From assembly GCA_029338675.1 (NCBI GenBank), contig JAQYAV010000148.1, forward strand, positions 1-49,280: 49,280 bases of DNA, written 5' to 3'. The translations under genes and the position numbers were made by a program. The notes beneath the pieces are model-generated. The model made no database searches, was not told where the DNA came from, and saw only the letters and a program-made list of their open reading frames with translations. Source of the DNA: Lachnospiraceae bacterium. GTDB lineage: Bacteria; Bacillota; Clostridia; Lachnospirales; Lachnospiraceae. This document shows, piece by piece, positions 35,823-46,140 of the stretch; the first letter of the stretch is position 1; each line of letters opens with the position of its first letter.

Positions 35823-37568
35823 CTATTCTACATCCTGAAGTGCTTCAAAATCCTCTTCTCCTGTACGAATCTTAACAACCTTCTCAACTGGATATACAAA
35901 TATCTTTCCATCTCCAATATGTCCTGTGTATAGAGCCTTCTTTGCAGCCTCAATAACACTGTCTACTGGAATCTTACTTACTACTACTTCAACCTTTACT
36001 TTAGGAAGAAGTGTTACATCCATCTCAACTCCACGATACATCTCGCCAGCACCCTTTTGTACACCACAGCCCATAACCTGTGTTACTGTCATACCTGTTA
36101 CCCCAAGTGTATTCATTGCCTTCTTAAGCACATCGTATCTTGCAAGCTTTGCAATAATAACAACCTTGTACATTCCTGTATCTGGAATCTGCATCTTTGT
36201 AACCTGAACTGCAGCCTCCTTTACTACGTTTGATGCTGCATCATAATCCTCTGTTCCCAAGCTACTATTTTCATTTACCTCCATAGTCATTGTATTAGCA
36301 ATATCCATAATACTAAAGCCTGCGTATGCAGATGGAAGACCATGTTCAGTTACATCAAGACCAGCAATTTCATCCTCTTCACTTGCACGAATACCAAATA
36401 TTGCTTTAATTACAAGGAATGCAATTGTAATTGTAACGGCTGTCCAAAGTGCTACTGTTGCAAAACCAAGAAGCTGTAATCCTAACTGGTCAAAACCTCC
36501 ACCATAGAATAAACCATTTATACTATCATTTCCTGGAACTGTTGTTGTTGCAAAAAAGCCAACAGCTATTGTTCCCCAAATACCATTTAAGCAGTGAACT
36601 GCTACTGCACCTACTGGATCATCGATGTGAAGAACATAATCAAGTAACCAAACACCAAATACTACTAATAAACCTGCTACTAAACCAATAACTATTGCTC
36701 CCAAGCCATCAACAACATCACAACCTGCTGTAATTGCTACAAGACCTGCAAGGGAAGCATTAAGACACATTGATACATCTGGTTTACCATATTTTACCCA
36801 AGTAAAAATCATACAAATTACTGTTGCTACTGCTGGTGCAATTGTAGTTGTAAGGAAAATACTTCCTAACTGCTCTATTGAAGTTGCTGCTGCACCATTA
36901 AATCCATACCAGCCAAACCATAAGATAAATACGCCTAATGCACCAATTGGAATATTATGTCCTGGGAAAGCATTTACCTTTGTTACTTTGCCATTTTTGT
37001 CTTTTACAAACTTACCAATACGAGGTCCAAGTATTGCCGCACCAATAAGTGCTGAAATACCACCTACCATATGAATTGCACATGAACCTGCAAAATCATG
37101 GAATCCTTTTTGAGCTAACCAGCCATTTCCCCAAATCCAATGTGCTTCAATTGGATATATAAGTGCTGAAATAACTCCTGAATAAATACAATACGATAAG
37201 AATTTTGTTCTCTCAGCCATTGCACCTGATACTATAGTTGCTGTTGTTGCACAGAAAACCAAGTTAAATACGAAATTTGACCAATCAAAATTCTCATATG
37301 CTGTAAAAAGGTCGAAACCTGGTTTACCAATAAATCCAAATAAATCTTCACCAAACAATAGTCCAAAGCCTATTAAAATAAATACAACTGTACCTATACA
37401 AAAATCCATAAGATTTTTCATTATAATGTTACCTGTATTCTTTGCTCTGGTAAAACCTGCCTCTACCATGGCAAATCCTGCCTGCATCCAGAATACTAAT
37501 GCAGCTCCTATTAGAAACCACACTCCAAATACACTTCCATTTATTGCATCAAATATTTCCTTTGTCAT
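35823..37568 (-). CDS. amt: Ammonium transporter fused to a PII signalling domain
   Basis: A 581-residue fusion. Residues ~1-405 are an Amt/Mep channel with eleven hydrophobic segments (FWMQAGFAMVEAGFTRAKN, DFAGSCAIHMVGGISALIGA with the pore His, VAVHCLNGIWGTIAVG with the second pore His). A linker of ~60 residues leads to a PII/GlnK domain (residues ~465-575: MYKVVIIAKLARYDVLKKAM, T-loop QKGAGEMYRGVEM, LPKVKVEVVV, GDGKIFVYPVEKVVKIRTGE). In free GlnK the T-loop Tyr51 is uridylylated; here Met stands at that site, so control should be by ligand binding only. The PII domain probably gates the pore in response to ADP/ATP and 2-oxoglutarate. Start 37568 is supported by GGGAG. It follows glnN by 126 bases with an AAAGGC-loop terminator between. 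Confidence 0.95.
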   Translation of the reverse strand: MTKEIFDAINGSVFGVWFLIGAALVFWMQAGFAMVEAGFTRAKNTGNIIMKNLMDFCIGTVVFILIGFGLLFGEDLFGFIGKPGFDLFTAYENFDWSNFVFNLVFCATTATIVSGAMAERTKFLSYCIYSGVISALIYPIEAHWIWGNGWLAQKGFHDFAGSCAIHMVGGISALIGAAILGPRIGKFVKDKNGKVTKVNAFPGHNIPIGALGVFILWFGWYGFNGAAATSIEQLGSIFLTTTIAPAVATVICMIFTWVKYGKPDVSMCLNASLAGLVAITAGCDVVDGLGAIVIGLVAGLLVVFGVWLLDYVLHIDDPVGAVAVHCLNGIWGTIAVGFFATTTVPGNDSINGLFYGGGFDQLGLQLLGFATVALWTAVTITIAFLVIKAIFGIRASEEDEIAGLDVTEHGLPSAYAGFSIMDIANTMTMEVNENSSLGTEDYDAASNVVKEAAVQVTKMQIPDTGMYKVVIIAKLARYDVLKKAMNTLGVTGMTVTQVMGCGVQKGAGEMYRGVEMDVTLLPKVKVEVVVSKIPVDSVIEAAKKALYTGHIGDGKIFVYPVEKVVKIRTGEEDFEALQDVE

Positions 37569-37628
37569 AAACATCTCTCCCTTCGATTTTACAAATCACA
37601 TTATCTTCTGCCATAAATTTATGCTATT

Positions 37629-37669
37629 AAAATAGGCGCGTCTTCTTAATAGAAAACGCGCCTTTGCGT
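37629..37669 (-). promoter_or_regulatory. AAAGGC-hexaloop antiterminator overlapping a terminator (glnN-amt spacer)
   Basis: ACGC, loop AAAGGC, GCGT (37656-37669) overlaps the 5' arm of a terminator (37635-37662: GGCGCGTTTTCT, loop ATTA, AGAAGACGCGCC, then TATTTT on the minus strand). There is no promoter-like pair between the glnN stop and this site, so it acts on read-through from glnN and decides whether amt is transcribed. Confidence 0.8.
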
Positions 37670-37694
37670 AAAATCAGCTAATTTATTTTATTGT

Positions 37695-39788
37695 TTATAC
37701 GTAGAATAACATCTTTGTATAGCTTGGATATGGCATTAACTCTTCAGGAATCACTTCCTCTGCCTCGTCTGCAATTGTTCTAATTGCTGCCATATCAGCC
37801 AATATCTCTGTCTGATAGAACTTAGCCATATCTAAGCTATCCTCCATAGCTTCTGCCTTCTTTCTATCAGCTACAAGCTTATCATTTAAGTCATCTAATT
37901 TCTCATACCAAGCACTTAATTTATCAATAAGCTTAAGCTCTGATTTACATGAAATACTATCTGAAACCTGTTTTTTCTTAGCTGCAATATCAGTAATCTG
38001 ATCTAAATATTTCATTAATGTTGGCATAAACTCATGTGTTAACATATCTGACAAAGTTTTTGCTTCAATATGAATTGTCTTTGAATAATTCTCAAGTAAG
38101 ATTTCATATCTTGAATTAATTTCGCTCTCTGTAAATATTCCATGAGATACAAACAAGTCAACATTCTTCTTCTCAATAAATGAAGGTAATACATCTGGAG
38201 TTGATTTGTAGTTATATAAGCCTCTCTTCTCTGCCTCTGCAACCCACTCATCTGTGTATCCGTTTCCGTTAAAGATTACTCTCTTATGCTCAATAATTGT
38301 TTTCTTGATTAACTCATGAACTGCCTTATCCATATCTTCCTTAGCTACATTCTGAAGTTCCTTTGAGAACTGGGCAAGCACCTCTGATACTGCTGTGTTA
38401 AGAACAACATTTGGACCCGATACAGAAAGTGAAGAACCAAGTGCTCTAAACTCAAATTTATTTCCAGTAAATGCAAATGGTGAAGTTCTGTTTCTATCAG
38501 TTGTATCCTTCATAAAGTGAGGCAAAACCTTTGCTCCTGTTTCCATTGCTACAGACTGCTGTTTTCCAAAGAATGTATCATTTTCAATTGAATCAAGTAC
38601 TGCTGTAAGCTCATCTCCAAGGAAGATAGAAACAATTGCTGGTGGTGCTTCATTTGCACCTAATCTATGATCATTTCCTGCACTTGCAACTGATAATCTA
38701 AGCAAATCAGCGTAATCATCAACTGCCTTAATTATTGCTACAAGGAATACTAAAAATTGTGTATTCTCTGCTGGTGTCTTACCTGGATCAAGTAAATTAA
38801 CTCCTGTATTAGTAGTCATTGACCAGTTGTTGTGCTTACCTGAACCATTAATTCCATCAAATGGCTTCTCATGTAATAAGCATACAAAATTATGTTTATC
38901 AGCTACTTTCTTCATAATCTCCATAGTAAGCTGATTGTGATCAACAGCAACATTAGTTGTATCAAATACTGGTGCTAACTCATGCTGACAAGGAGCAACC
39001 TCATTATGCTTTGTCTTAGCTGGAATTCCTAATTTCCATAACTCTTCATCCAAATCATGCATATATGCTGCAACTCTTGGCTTTAATGTTCCGAAATAAT
39101 GATCCTCCATTTCCTGTCCCTTTGGAGGCATGGCACCAAGTAATGTTCTTCCTGTAAAGATTAAATCTCTTCTCTTCTTGTAATCCTCTTTATCGATTAA
39201 GAAGTATTCCTGCTCAGGACCAACAGTTGTTGTTACACTCTCAACATCATTATTTCCAAGGATACTAAGTATCTTTGTTGCTTCCTTATCAAGTGCTTCC
39301 ATTGATCTAAGCAATGGTGTCTTCTTATCAAGTGCTTCACCACTGTAGGAACAAAATGCTGTAGGAATACATAGTGTTCCGTCTTTAATAAATGCTGGTG
39401 AAGTAGGATCCCATGCTGTATATCCTCTTGCTTCAAATGTTGCTCTAAGTCCTCCTGAAGGAAAGCTTGAAGCATCTGGCTCACCCTTTACAAGCTCTTT
39501 TCCTGAGAATTCCATTATGATGTCGCCATCTCCAACTGGATTAATAAAGCTGTCATGCTTTTCAGCTGTAAATCCTGTCATTGGCTGGAACCAATGTGTA
39601 AAATGTGTTGCTCCATTTTCAATAGCCCATTCCTTCATTGCTACAGCAACAGCATTTGCAACATCAAGCTCAAGATGAGTGTTTTTATCAATTGTTTTTC
39701 TAAGTGCCTTATAAATATCCTTTGGGAGCTTATCCCTCATAATTTTATCATTAAATACTAAACTTCCATATATTTGTGGTATTGACAT
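37695..39788 (-). CDS. glnN: Glutamine synthetase type III
   Basis: A 697-residue GSIII, unrelated in detail to the 425-residue GlnA but with the same reaction. Features of the type: N-terminal FTHWFQPMTG and VGPEQEYFLIDKEDY, the metal-binding KHNEVAPCQHELAPVFD, GSGKHNNWSMTTNTG in the active site, NEAPPAIVSIFLGDEL, and RTSPFAFTGNKFEFRALGSS near the Arg substrate site, followed by a long C-terminal helical region. Length is typical. AAAGGAG precedes the ATG. It has its own promoter and hexaloop/terminator leader and is followed by amt, a pair suited to nitrogen scarcity. Confidence 0.96.
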   Translation of the reverse strand: MSIPQIYGSLVFNDKIMRDKLPKDIYKALRKTIDKNTHLELDVANAVAVAMKEWAIENGATHFTHWFQPMTGFTAEKHDSFINPVGDGDIIMEFSGKELVKGEPDASSFPSGGLRATFEARGYTAWDPTSPAFIKDGTLCIPTAFCSYSGEALDKKTPLLRSMEALDKEATKILSILGNNDVESVTTTVGPEQEYFLIDKEDYKKRRDLIFTGRTLLGAMPPKGQEMEDHYFGTLKPRVAAYMHDLDEELWKLGIPAKTKHNEVAPCQHELAPVFDTTNVAVDHNQLTMEIMKKVADKHNFVCLLHEKPFDGINGSGKHNNWSMTTNTGVNLLDPGKTPAENTQFLVFLVAIIKAVDDYADLLRLSVASAGNDHRLGANEAPPAIVSIFLGDELTAVLDSIENDTFFGKQQSVAMETGAKVLPHFMKDTTDRNRTSPFAFTGNKFEFRALGSSLSVSGPNVVLNTAVSEVLAQFSKELQNVAKEDMDKAVHELIKKTIIEHKRVIFNGNGYTDEWVAEAEKRGLYNYKSTPDVLPSFIEKKNVDLFVSHGIFTESEINSRYEILLENYSKTIHIEAKTLSDMLTHEFMPTLMKYLDQITDIAAKKKQVSDSISCKSELKLIDKLSAWYEKLDDLNDKLVADRKKAEAMEDSLDMAKFYQTEILADMAAIRTIADEAEEVIPEELMPYPSYTKMLFYV

Positions 39789-39881
39789 ATTATTTATCTC
39801 CTTTCAAAATTGGATTCTTTCTCGTCTTTTTTGTACTCCGAAAAGGTTGCGCAGGTCTTTTTGAAATACAACTAGATAAAC

Positions 39882-39924
39882 AAAAAAAGCGCCTTGGAAC
39901 CTTAGTTCCAAAGCGCCTTTGCTT
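39882..39924 (-). promoter_or_regulatory. AAAGGC-hexaloop antiterminator overlapping a terminator (glnN leader)
   Basis: AAGC, loop AAAGGC, GCTT (39911-39924) shares bases with the 5' arm of a perfect-looking terminator (39885-39920: GCGCTTTGGAAC, loop TAAG, GTTCCAAGGCGC, then seven T, minus strand). The core AGCAAAGGCGCT differs at one base from the AGCAANGRRGCU motif known for EutV targets. Confidence 0.85.
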
Positions 39925-39935
39925 CTATGTCTGTA

Positions 39936-39964
39936 ACTATATCACTACAATTTTTTATTGTCAA
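39936..39964 (-). promoter_or_regulatory. Predicted promoter of glnN
   Basis: Consensus TTGACA (39959-39964), 17 bases, TATAGT (39936-39941). Transcription would start near 39929, only about five bases before the hexaloop hairpin. The -35 nearly abuts the stop of the preceding gene (39973). Confidence 0.75.
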
Positions 39965-39972
39965 CAACTTTT

Positions 39973-40947
39973 TTAATTTTTTTTATAAACAGGATCACCC
40001 TGGTATGGTGCAAGGGTTCTTTTATCTGTTTCATTTATCGAAACTATTCGTTCCTTCCCCTTTGATACTTTGCCAATTATACGTCCATTTATATGACCTT
40101 TAGCAAGACTATCCACTACAGCTTTTCCATTTTTAGCAATAATAAGCATAGCTCCTGTTCCATCAATCAAATAAGGATTCACATCTAGATATTCGCAGAT
40201 TTCAATTGTTTCCTGCTTGATGTCAAGCTTATTAAAGTCGACTAAAAGTCCTTTATCCATCCATCTTCCAAGCTGCCAAAGTGCCGTGAAAACGCCACCA
40301 CTAGAGACATCATGCATATAGCATATATTTTGGCTTGCCCTATCTAAAAGCTGTTCTTTGAGCAATAGAACCACCTCATAATTGCAGCATTTATGAATAT
40401 CATACAAGGTACTGTCTATATAGCTTTTGGAAAATCTTTCCGAAAGAGCTTCCCTATGTTTACTACATAAAATATTAGTCCCAAGCATTCCTACCGACTT
40501 AGTCATAACAATATCATAGCCTTCTTCAATTTGCTTTTTATTAGGGCAAAATAAATCCTCTTTTCCAAACATATTCACTGTAAAATGTGCACTATTATAT
40601 TCTTTTGACACCTCACTGTGGCCGCCAACAATCTGAATGCCATATTGCTTAGCCATTTCATTAAAAGCACTCATGTATTTTTTAATATGGGACTCCTTCA
40701 CAGTGCAGGGTAAACACAAAAGAAGTCTTGCACCTTTGGGATTTGCCCCTGAACATAGAAAGTTATTCAATGCCTTAATAAATGCTATTTGCGGTGTATT
40801 GCCATATCCATCCGCTGTAATAACCCCACCAAGATTAGCAAAATCATTTCCAACAGCAGCTCCTGTTCTAAGCTCATTGTTATTCTTTGTTATGCTACTT
40901 GCTATAGCGCTATCTAAATATCTTTCTGCCAAGCTTCCTTGTTCCAT
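39973..40947 (-). CDS. AIR synthase/HypE/ThiL-superfamily (PurM-like) ATP-binding protein
   Basis: A 324-residue PurM-like protein. TGAAVGNDFANLGGVITADGYG near the N-terminus is the glycine/aspartate ATP-binding region of the superfamily; KALNNFLCSGANPKGARLLL, VGGHSEVSKEYNSAHF, YDIVMTKSVGMLGT and CYMHDVSSGGVFTALWQL match the central and C-terminal parts. It is closest in outline to the HypE/AIR-synthase-related proteins, but the HypE C-terminal Cys tail is missing (ends PYQGDPVYKKN). The start at 40947 (AAAGG 8 bases upstream) is preferred over a TTG at 40968. It is last in the dapL-purF-carAB operon, 36 bases after the methyltransferase. Substrate unknown. Confidence 0.75.
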   Translation of the reverse strand: MEQGSLAERYLDSAIASSITKNNNELRTGAAVGNDFANLGGVITADGYGNTPQIAFIKALNNFLCSGANPKGARLLLCLPCTVKESHIKKYMSAFNEMAKQYGIQIVGGHSEVSKEYNSAHFTVNMFGKEDLFCPNKKQIEEGYDIVMTKSVGMLGTNILCSKHREALSERFSKSYIDSTLYDIHKCCNYEVVLLLKEQLLDRASQNICYMHDVSSGGVFTALWQLGRWMDKGLLVDFNKLDIKQETIEICEYLDVNPYLIDGTGAMLIIAKNGKAVVDSLAKGHINGRIIGKVSKGKERIVSINETDKRTLAPYQGDPVYKKN

Positions 40948-40983
40948 CGTAGTAACCTTTCTTGCCAATTCTAAAAGCGTAAT

Positions 40984-41799
40984 CTATTCCATAGGCTTTC
41001 TTAAAATATCAACAGTGTGAGCACCTGCTCCAATTATATCCATTCTCTCACAAGTTGCCATCTGATAATTCACTACCTGTTCAAAATCTTCCTCGCTCAA
41101 TTTATTTACAAATGGTCGAATATAATTCACAGGTCCATCTGGAGAAATAATTTTCTCTCGTATAACCCCTGTTGTTTTGTTGAAATAATCAATGTCCTCA
41201 AGTCTAACAAAATCATATAAGCTATCCTTGTTAGGCATGGTATGAAAATCCTCTGAAAGCATATTATTATCAATACACTCACGTAATTTATTTTCTTGAA
41301 TTGCATACATTACAAAAGCGTACTCATTCATAATATAAGCTACTAAAATGTATCCATTGGGCTTAGTAACACGCTTTGCCTCTGATAAAGCCTTTATCTT
41401 TTCCTCAGCGGTCATTAAGTGATACATTGGGCCAAACAAAAGTGTTAAATCATAGGTATTGTCCTGCAATTTCTTTAAGTTAAGCGCATTTCCCTGTAAG
41501 GCATTAACTTTACTATTTTTCTTCTTAAGTATGCCAAGATTATATTTTACAAGTTCAACTGCAGTAACATCATAGCCCTCCTCACATAACGGCACGCTAT
41601 ACCTTCCTGTTCCTGCGCCTATATCAAGAAGCTTTAACTCACTACAACTAGAAATAGAATTTTCCTTCATGAGAGTATCCAATGCCTGATGAATATATTT
41701 CATTGTAACTCTATATTCTACCTGACCATGTCGTGTATTAAGTCTTTTTTCCTCATTAAATTTGTTATAGTACTTTTCTATATTATTCATTAAATTCAT
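40984..41799 (-). CDS. SAM-dependent methyltransferase (class I)
   Basis: A 271-residue class I methyltransferase. Motif I is LLDIGAGTGRYSVPLCEEGYDVTAVE with the acidic ribose-binding Glu at its end; post-motif regions are NALQGNALNL and DLTLLFGPMYHL, and RVTKPNGYILVAYI is the strand before the final beta hairpin. It belongs to the Methyltransf_11/25 group; substrate unknown. Only 18 bases separate it from carB, so it is transcribed with the carbamoyl-phosphate genes, though the function of that link is not clear. Confidence 0.87.
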   Translation of the reverse strand: MNLMNNIEKYYNKFNEEKRLNTRHGQVEYRVTMKYIHQALDTLMKENSISSCSELKLLDIGAGTGRYSVPLCEEGYDVTAVELVKYNLGILKKKNSKVNALQGNALNLKKLQDNTYDLTLLFGPMYHLMTAEEKIKALSEAKRVTKPNGYILVAYIMNEYAFVMYAIQENKLRECIDNNMLSEDFHTMPNKDSLYDFVRLEDIDYFNKTTGVIREKIISPDGPVNYIRPFVNKLSEEDFEQVVNYQMATCERMDIIGAGAHTVDILRKPME

Positions 41800-41817
41800 T
41801 CCAATCTTACAAATATA

Positions 41818-44800
41818 TTAGAATATCTCTGCTACACTTATTGTTTGTTCCTCAAGTACATCTAATAATACCTTTACAGTATCAAGAGATGTAAATGTAG
41901 TTACGTTATTTTCAATTGCACATCTTCTAATAGCAACACCATCTACATAATGTACCCCTGACAATATTGCACGTGTATTAATCATATAGCTTACGTATCC
42001 TGCTCTAAGTGTTTCTAATACCTCTTCACTTCCCTCACTAAGCTTTCTACGTATTCTAGTTCTAATTCCATGTTCTTTAAGAAACTCTGCAGTACCAACT
42101 GTTGCTTCAATATTGAAGCCCATATCATAGAATCTCTTAATAAGTGGAAGTGCCTCTTCCTTATCCTCATCAGCAAGGGTTACAAGTACTGTTCCATAAC
42201 TACGAAGCTTGATTCCTGATGCCACAAGAGCCTTGTACATGGCACGATGAAGCTTACAGTCATAGCCAATTGCCTCACCTGTTGATTTCATTTCTGGTGA
42301 TAAATATGCATCCATTCCCTTTAATTTAGAGAATGAGAATGCTGGTGCTTTTACATACCATTTGTCTCGTTCCTCTGGATATAAGTCAAGTAAACCTTGC
42401 TCCTTAAGACTTACACCAAGTATGGCAAGGGTTGCTATATCTGCAAGGGAATAGCCTGTTGCCTTAGACAAAAATGGTACTGTTCTAGACGATCTTGGAT
42501 TAACCTCAATAATATATACGTCTTCATTTTCATCAACAATAAACTGAATATTAAATAAACCAATAATTCCTATTCCAAGACCAAGCTTTTTAGTATATCT
42601 AAGTATTGTTCCCTTAACCTTATTTGAGATACTAAATGGTGGATATACACTCATAGAATCTCCTGAATGTACACCTGTTCTTTCAACAAGCTCCATAATA
42701 CCAGGGATAAATACATCCCTTCCATCACAGATTGCATCAACCTCTACTTCTTTACCTTTAATGTATCTATCAACCAATACTGGCTTATCCTCATCTACTT
42801 CAACGGCAGTCTTTAGATAATGTCTCATATCTGCTTCTTTAGAAACTATCTGCATGGCTCTACCGCCTAACACAAAGCTTGGACGAACCAATACTGGATA
42901 ACCGATTTCGGCCGCTGCCTTAACTCCGTCTTCAATATTAGTTACTGCAACACCCTTTGGTTGTGGAATATCTAAATCAAGTAAAAGCTTTTCAAAGGAA
43001 TCTCTATTCTCTGCCTTATCAATAGCTGCACAGTCTGTACCAATGATATTAACTCCGTATTCTCTTAATGGATCAGCAAGATTAATAGCAGTCTGACCGC
43101 CAAGTATTGCAATAACACCCTCTGGCTTTTCCATCTCAATTATATTCATTACATCTTCAACACAAAGAGGCTCAAAATAAAGCTTATCTGAAGTAGTATA
43201 ATCAGTTGAAACTGTTTCAGGGTTATTATTTATTATTATTGCCTCATAGCCTTCTGCTTTAATTGTCTGAACAGCATGCACAGTTGAATAGTCAAACTCT
43301 ACACCCTGACCTATTCTTATTGGACCTGAGCCTAGAACTATTACTTTCTTTTTGTCAGAGATAATTGACTCATTTTCCTCTTCATAAGTTGAATAAAAAT
43401 ATGGTATATAGCTTTCAAACTCTGACGCACAAGTATCAATCATCTTATATACAGGGAACATATTATTTGCTTTTCTAAGATCAAATATCTCCCTTTGGGT
43501 CTTTTTCCACTGTCTTGCAATTTCTCTATCTGAAAAGCCTAATCTCTTTGCCTTATACAATACATCAAGGCTGCCAATATTATTAGCAAGCTCATTTTCC
43601 ATAGAAATTATATTTCCAAGTTTTCTTAAGAAGAATAAATCTATGCCTGTTTCAAGGTGTACATTCTCGTAGCTTTCACCTCTTCTAAGTAACTCAGCAA
43701 CAGCATATATTCTGTCATCTGTACCTGTTTTTATATACTTGTTCAAGGAAGCATTATCTTCTTCGTCAAATTTGTTATGATGTAAATGAAATACACCTAT
43801 CTCAAGGGATCTAATTGCTTTAAGTAAGCTCTCCTCGAAGGTTCTTCCTACACTCATTACTTCTCCTGTAGCCTTCATCTGAGTTCCAAGAGAATTATTT
43901 GCATCATTAAATTTGTCAAATGGGAATCTAGGCATTTTACAAACAACATAATCAAGTGCTGGTTCAAAGCTTGCAAGAGTATTAGCCAAATTAATTTCAT
44001 CTAGTCTAAGGCCAACGCTTATCTTTGCTGAAACTCTGGCAATTGGATATCCACTTGCCTTTGATGCAAGAGCTGACGATCTTGAAACTCTAGGATTAAC
44101 CTCTATCAAATAATACTGGAAGGACTTAGGATCTAAGGCAAACTGAACATTACATCCACCCTTTATATCAAGTGCACGTATTATTTTAAGTGCGCTATCT
44201 CTAAGCATGTGGTATTCCTTATTAGTTAAAGTCTGAGATGGACATACAACAATAGAATCTCCTGTATGAATTCCAACAGGGTCAAGATTTTCCATATTAC
44301 ATATTGTTATTGCTGTGTCATTTGCATCACGCATTACTTCGTATTCTATTTCTTTGTAGCCCTTTACACTCTTTTCTATAAGTACTTGATGTACAGGCGA
44401 AAGGACTAATGCATTTTTAAGTATTTCATGAAGCTCCTCATCATCTGAAGCGAAACCTCCACCTGTTCCTCCTAGGGTAAATGCAGGTCTTACAACAACA
44501 GGGAAGCCTATTTCATGGGCTGCTGATATACCTTCCTCCATACTCTCTGCAATAAGTGAAGGAAGAACTGGCTCACCTAAAGAAAGGCAGAGTTCCTTAA
44601 ATAATTCCCTATCCTCTGCTCTATTAATACTATCTATATCTGTTCCAAGAAGCTCAACATTACACTCCTTTAATACACCCTTTCTAGCTAACTGCATTGC
44701 AAGATTAAGTCCAGTCTGTCCACCTATTCCTGGTAAGATAGCATCTGGTCTTTCCATTCTTATTATCTTTGCAACAAATTCAAGTGTGAGCGGCTCCATA

Positions 44801-44994
44801 TAGACCTTATCTGCAATTGTCTGATCTGTCATTATTGTGGCTGGGTTAGAGTTACAAAGAATAACCTCATAGCCTTCTTCTCTAAGGGCAAGACATGCCT
44901 GTGTTCCTGCATAATCAAATTCTGCAGCCTGTCCAATTACAATTGGACCTGAACCAATTACTAATACTTTATGAATATCTGTACGCTTTGGCAT
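41818..44994 (-). CDS. carB: Carbamoyl-phosphate synthase large subunit, PyrAB-like copy
   Basis: A 1058-residue CarB adjacent to its glutaminase subunit. The opening [38 protein letters not shown], and [19 protein letters not shown] closely follow Bacillus PyrAB wording, unlike the other copy at 21-24 kb. Two ATP-grasp halves ([40 protein letters not shown]) and a C-terminal MGS-like regulatory domain are complete. A GGAGG site sits in the end of carA, and the genes are one base apart, so translation is probably coupled. It supplies carbamoyl phosphate for pyrimidines and arginine using glutamine nitrogen delivered by CarA. Confidence 0.95.
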   Translation of the reverse strand: MPKRTDIHKVLVIGSGPIVIGQAAEFDYAGTQACLALREEGYEVILCNSNPATIMTDQTIADKVYMEPLTLEFVAKIIRMERPDAILPGIGGQTGLNLAMQLARKGVLKECNVELLGTDIDSINRAEDRELFKELCLSLGEPVLPSLIAESMEEGISAAHEIGFPVVVRPAFTLGGTGGGFASDDEELHEILKNALVLSPVHQVLIEKSVKGYKEIEYEVMRDANDTAITICNMENLDPVGIHTGDSIVVCPSQTLTNKEYHMLRDSALKIIRALDIKGGCNVQFALDPKSFQYYLIEVNPRVSRSSALASKASGYPIARVSAKISVGLRLDEINLANTLASFEPALDYVVCKMPRFPFDKFNDANNSLGTQMKATGEVMSVGRTFEESLLKAIRSLEIGVFHLHHNKFDEEDNASLNKYIKTGTDDRIYAVAELLRRGESYENVHLETGIDLFFLRKLGNIISMENELANNIGSLDVLYKAKRLGFSDREIARQWKKTQREIFDLRKANNMFPVYKMIDTCASEFESYIPYFYSTYEEENESIISDKKKVIVLGSGPIRIGQGVEFDYSTVHAVQTIKAEGYEAIIINNNPETVSTDYTTSDKLYFEPLCVEDVMNIIEMEKPEGVIAILGGQTAINLADPLREYGVNIIGTDCAAIDKAENRDSFEKLLLDLDIPQPKGVAVTNIEDGVKAAAEIGYPVLVRPSFVLGGRAMQIVSKEADMRHYLKTAVEVDEDKPVLVDRYIKGKEVEVDAICDGRDVFIPGIMELVERTGVHSGDSMSVYPPFSISNKVKGTILRYTKKLGLGIGIIGLFNIQFIVDENEDVYIIEVNPRSSRTVPFLSKATGYSLADIATLAILGVSLKEQGLLDLYPEERDKWYVKAPAFSFSKLKGMDAYLSPEMKSTGEAIGYDCKLHRAMYKALVASGIKLRSYGTVLVTLADEDKEEALPLIKRFYDMGFNIEATVGTAEFLKEHGIRTRIRRKLSEGSEEVLETLRAGYVSYMINTRAILSGVHYVDGVAIRRCAIENNVTTFTSLDTVKVLLDVLEEQTISVAEIF

Positions 44995-44995
44995 A

Positions 44996-46093
44996 TTACT
45001 TATCCTCCTTCCAAGCTTTCATCATATCAATAAATCCGTCAAACAAATATGCACTATCCTGTGGTCCTGGTGCACTCTCTGGATGGTACTGTACCGAAGA
45101 AACAAAGTCTGCTTTCGCTCTTACTCCTTCAACAGTATTATCCAGCAAATTCATATGTGTAATCTCAAGACCTGTTCCATTTACACTATGAGAATCAACA
45201 GCGTAGGAATGATTTTGAGATGTTATCTCTATCTTATCTGTCAATAAGTTCTTAACTGGATGATTTCCGCCTCTATGACCAAACTTAAGCTTATATGTCT
45301 TGGCGCCATAAGCAAGGGAAATAATTTGATGACCTAAGCATATTCCAAATATTGGACATTTTCCAATTAAATTCTTTATTGTGGAAATAGTTGCAGTTAC
45401 ATCTGTTGGATCTCCAGGTCCGTTTGATACAAATACGCCATCTGGTTTATAAGATAAAATCTCTTCTGCAGTTGTATCAAATGGAACTACTGTTACATAG
45501 CAACCCTTATCAACCATCATTCTTACGATATTAGCCTTCATTCCACAATCAATAGCCACTACATGATATGAACTATTTGCTTTATCTCCTGCAGTATAGC
45601 TTTCCTTAACTGTTACTCTCGAAACCGCATCCTTTGGTGGATTGTAATCCTTAAGTAGCTTAACTGCCTCTTCAGTTCCAATATCATTTCTTGTAATCAA
45701 TGCCTTACAGCTACCATACTCTCTTATATGTCTTGCAAGCTTTCTTGTATCCACATCAGAAATACCAACAATGCCATACTTCTTCATTATATCCTGCAAG
45801 GAATTCTTACTTCTAAAATTAGAAGGCTCATCATTGTAATCTCTCACAACAAAGCCTGACATTGTAGGAGTTTTTGTTTCGTAATCATCATCATTTATTC
45901 CATAATTACCAATAAGAGGATAAGTCATAACTACCGCCTGGTCAGTATATGAAGGATCAGACATTATTTCCTGATAACCTACCATAGAAGTATTAAACAC
46001 AAGCTCTACAACTGCATCCTTTTCAGCACCGAAGCCTTTTCCAACAAAGCAGGCTCCATCCTCTAATATAAGTTTGCATACATTTTGCTCCAT
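44996..46093 (-). CDS. carA: Carbamoyl-phosphate synthase small (glutaminase) subunit
   Basis: A 365-residue subunit. The N-terminal CarA-specific domain begins [22 protein letters not shown] and contains [21 protein letters not shown]; the C-terminal class I glutaminase has the Cys in FGICLGHQI and the His-Glu pair in [11 protein letters not shown]. Start 46093 matches the usual family N-terminus; a start at 46141 would overlap purF and add 16 residues without family support. It is third in the dapL-purF-carA-carB operon. Confidence 0.95.
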   Translation of the reverse strand: MEQNVCKLILEDGACFVGKGFGAEKDAVVELVFNTSMVGYQEIMSDPSYTDQAVVMTYPLIGNYGINDDDYETKTPTMSGFVVRDYNDEPSNFRSKNSLQDIMKKYGIVGISDVDTRKLARHIREYGSCKALITRNDIGTEEAVKLLKDYNPPKDAVSRVTVKESYTAGDKANSSYHVVAIDCGMKANIVRMMVDKGCYVTVVPFDTTAEEILSYKPDGVFVSNGPGDPTDVTATISTIKNLIGKCPIFGICLGHQIISLAYGAKTYKLKFGHRGGNHPVKNLLTDKIEITSQNHSYAVDSHSVNGTGLEITHMNLLDNTVEGVRAKADFVSSVQYHPESAPGPQDSAYLFDGFIDMMKAWKEDK

Positions 46094-46140
46094 AATGCGT
46101 CTCTCACTTTCTTTACAATTAATCCATAAATGAACTGCCA

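Noticed and set aside
39925-39965. A possible first (P1) hexaloop hairpin, loop AGTGAT, upstream of the glnN hairpin
   Set aside because: It overlaps the predicted -10 region and would not be transcribed; its stem is mostly A-T and G-T pairs.
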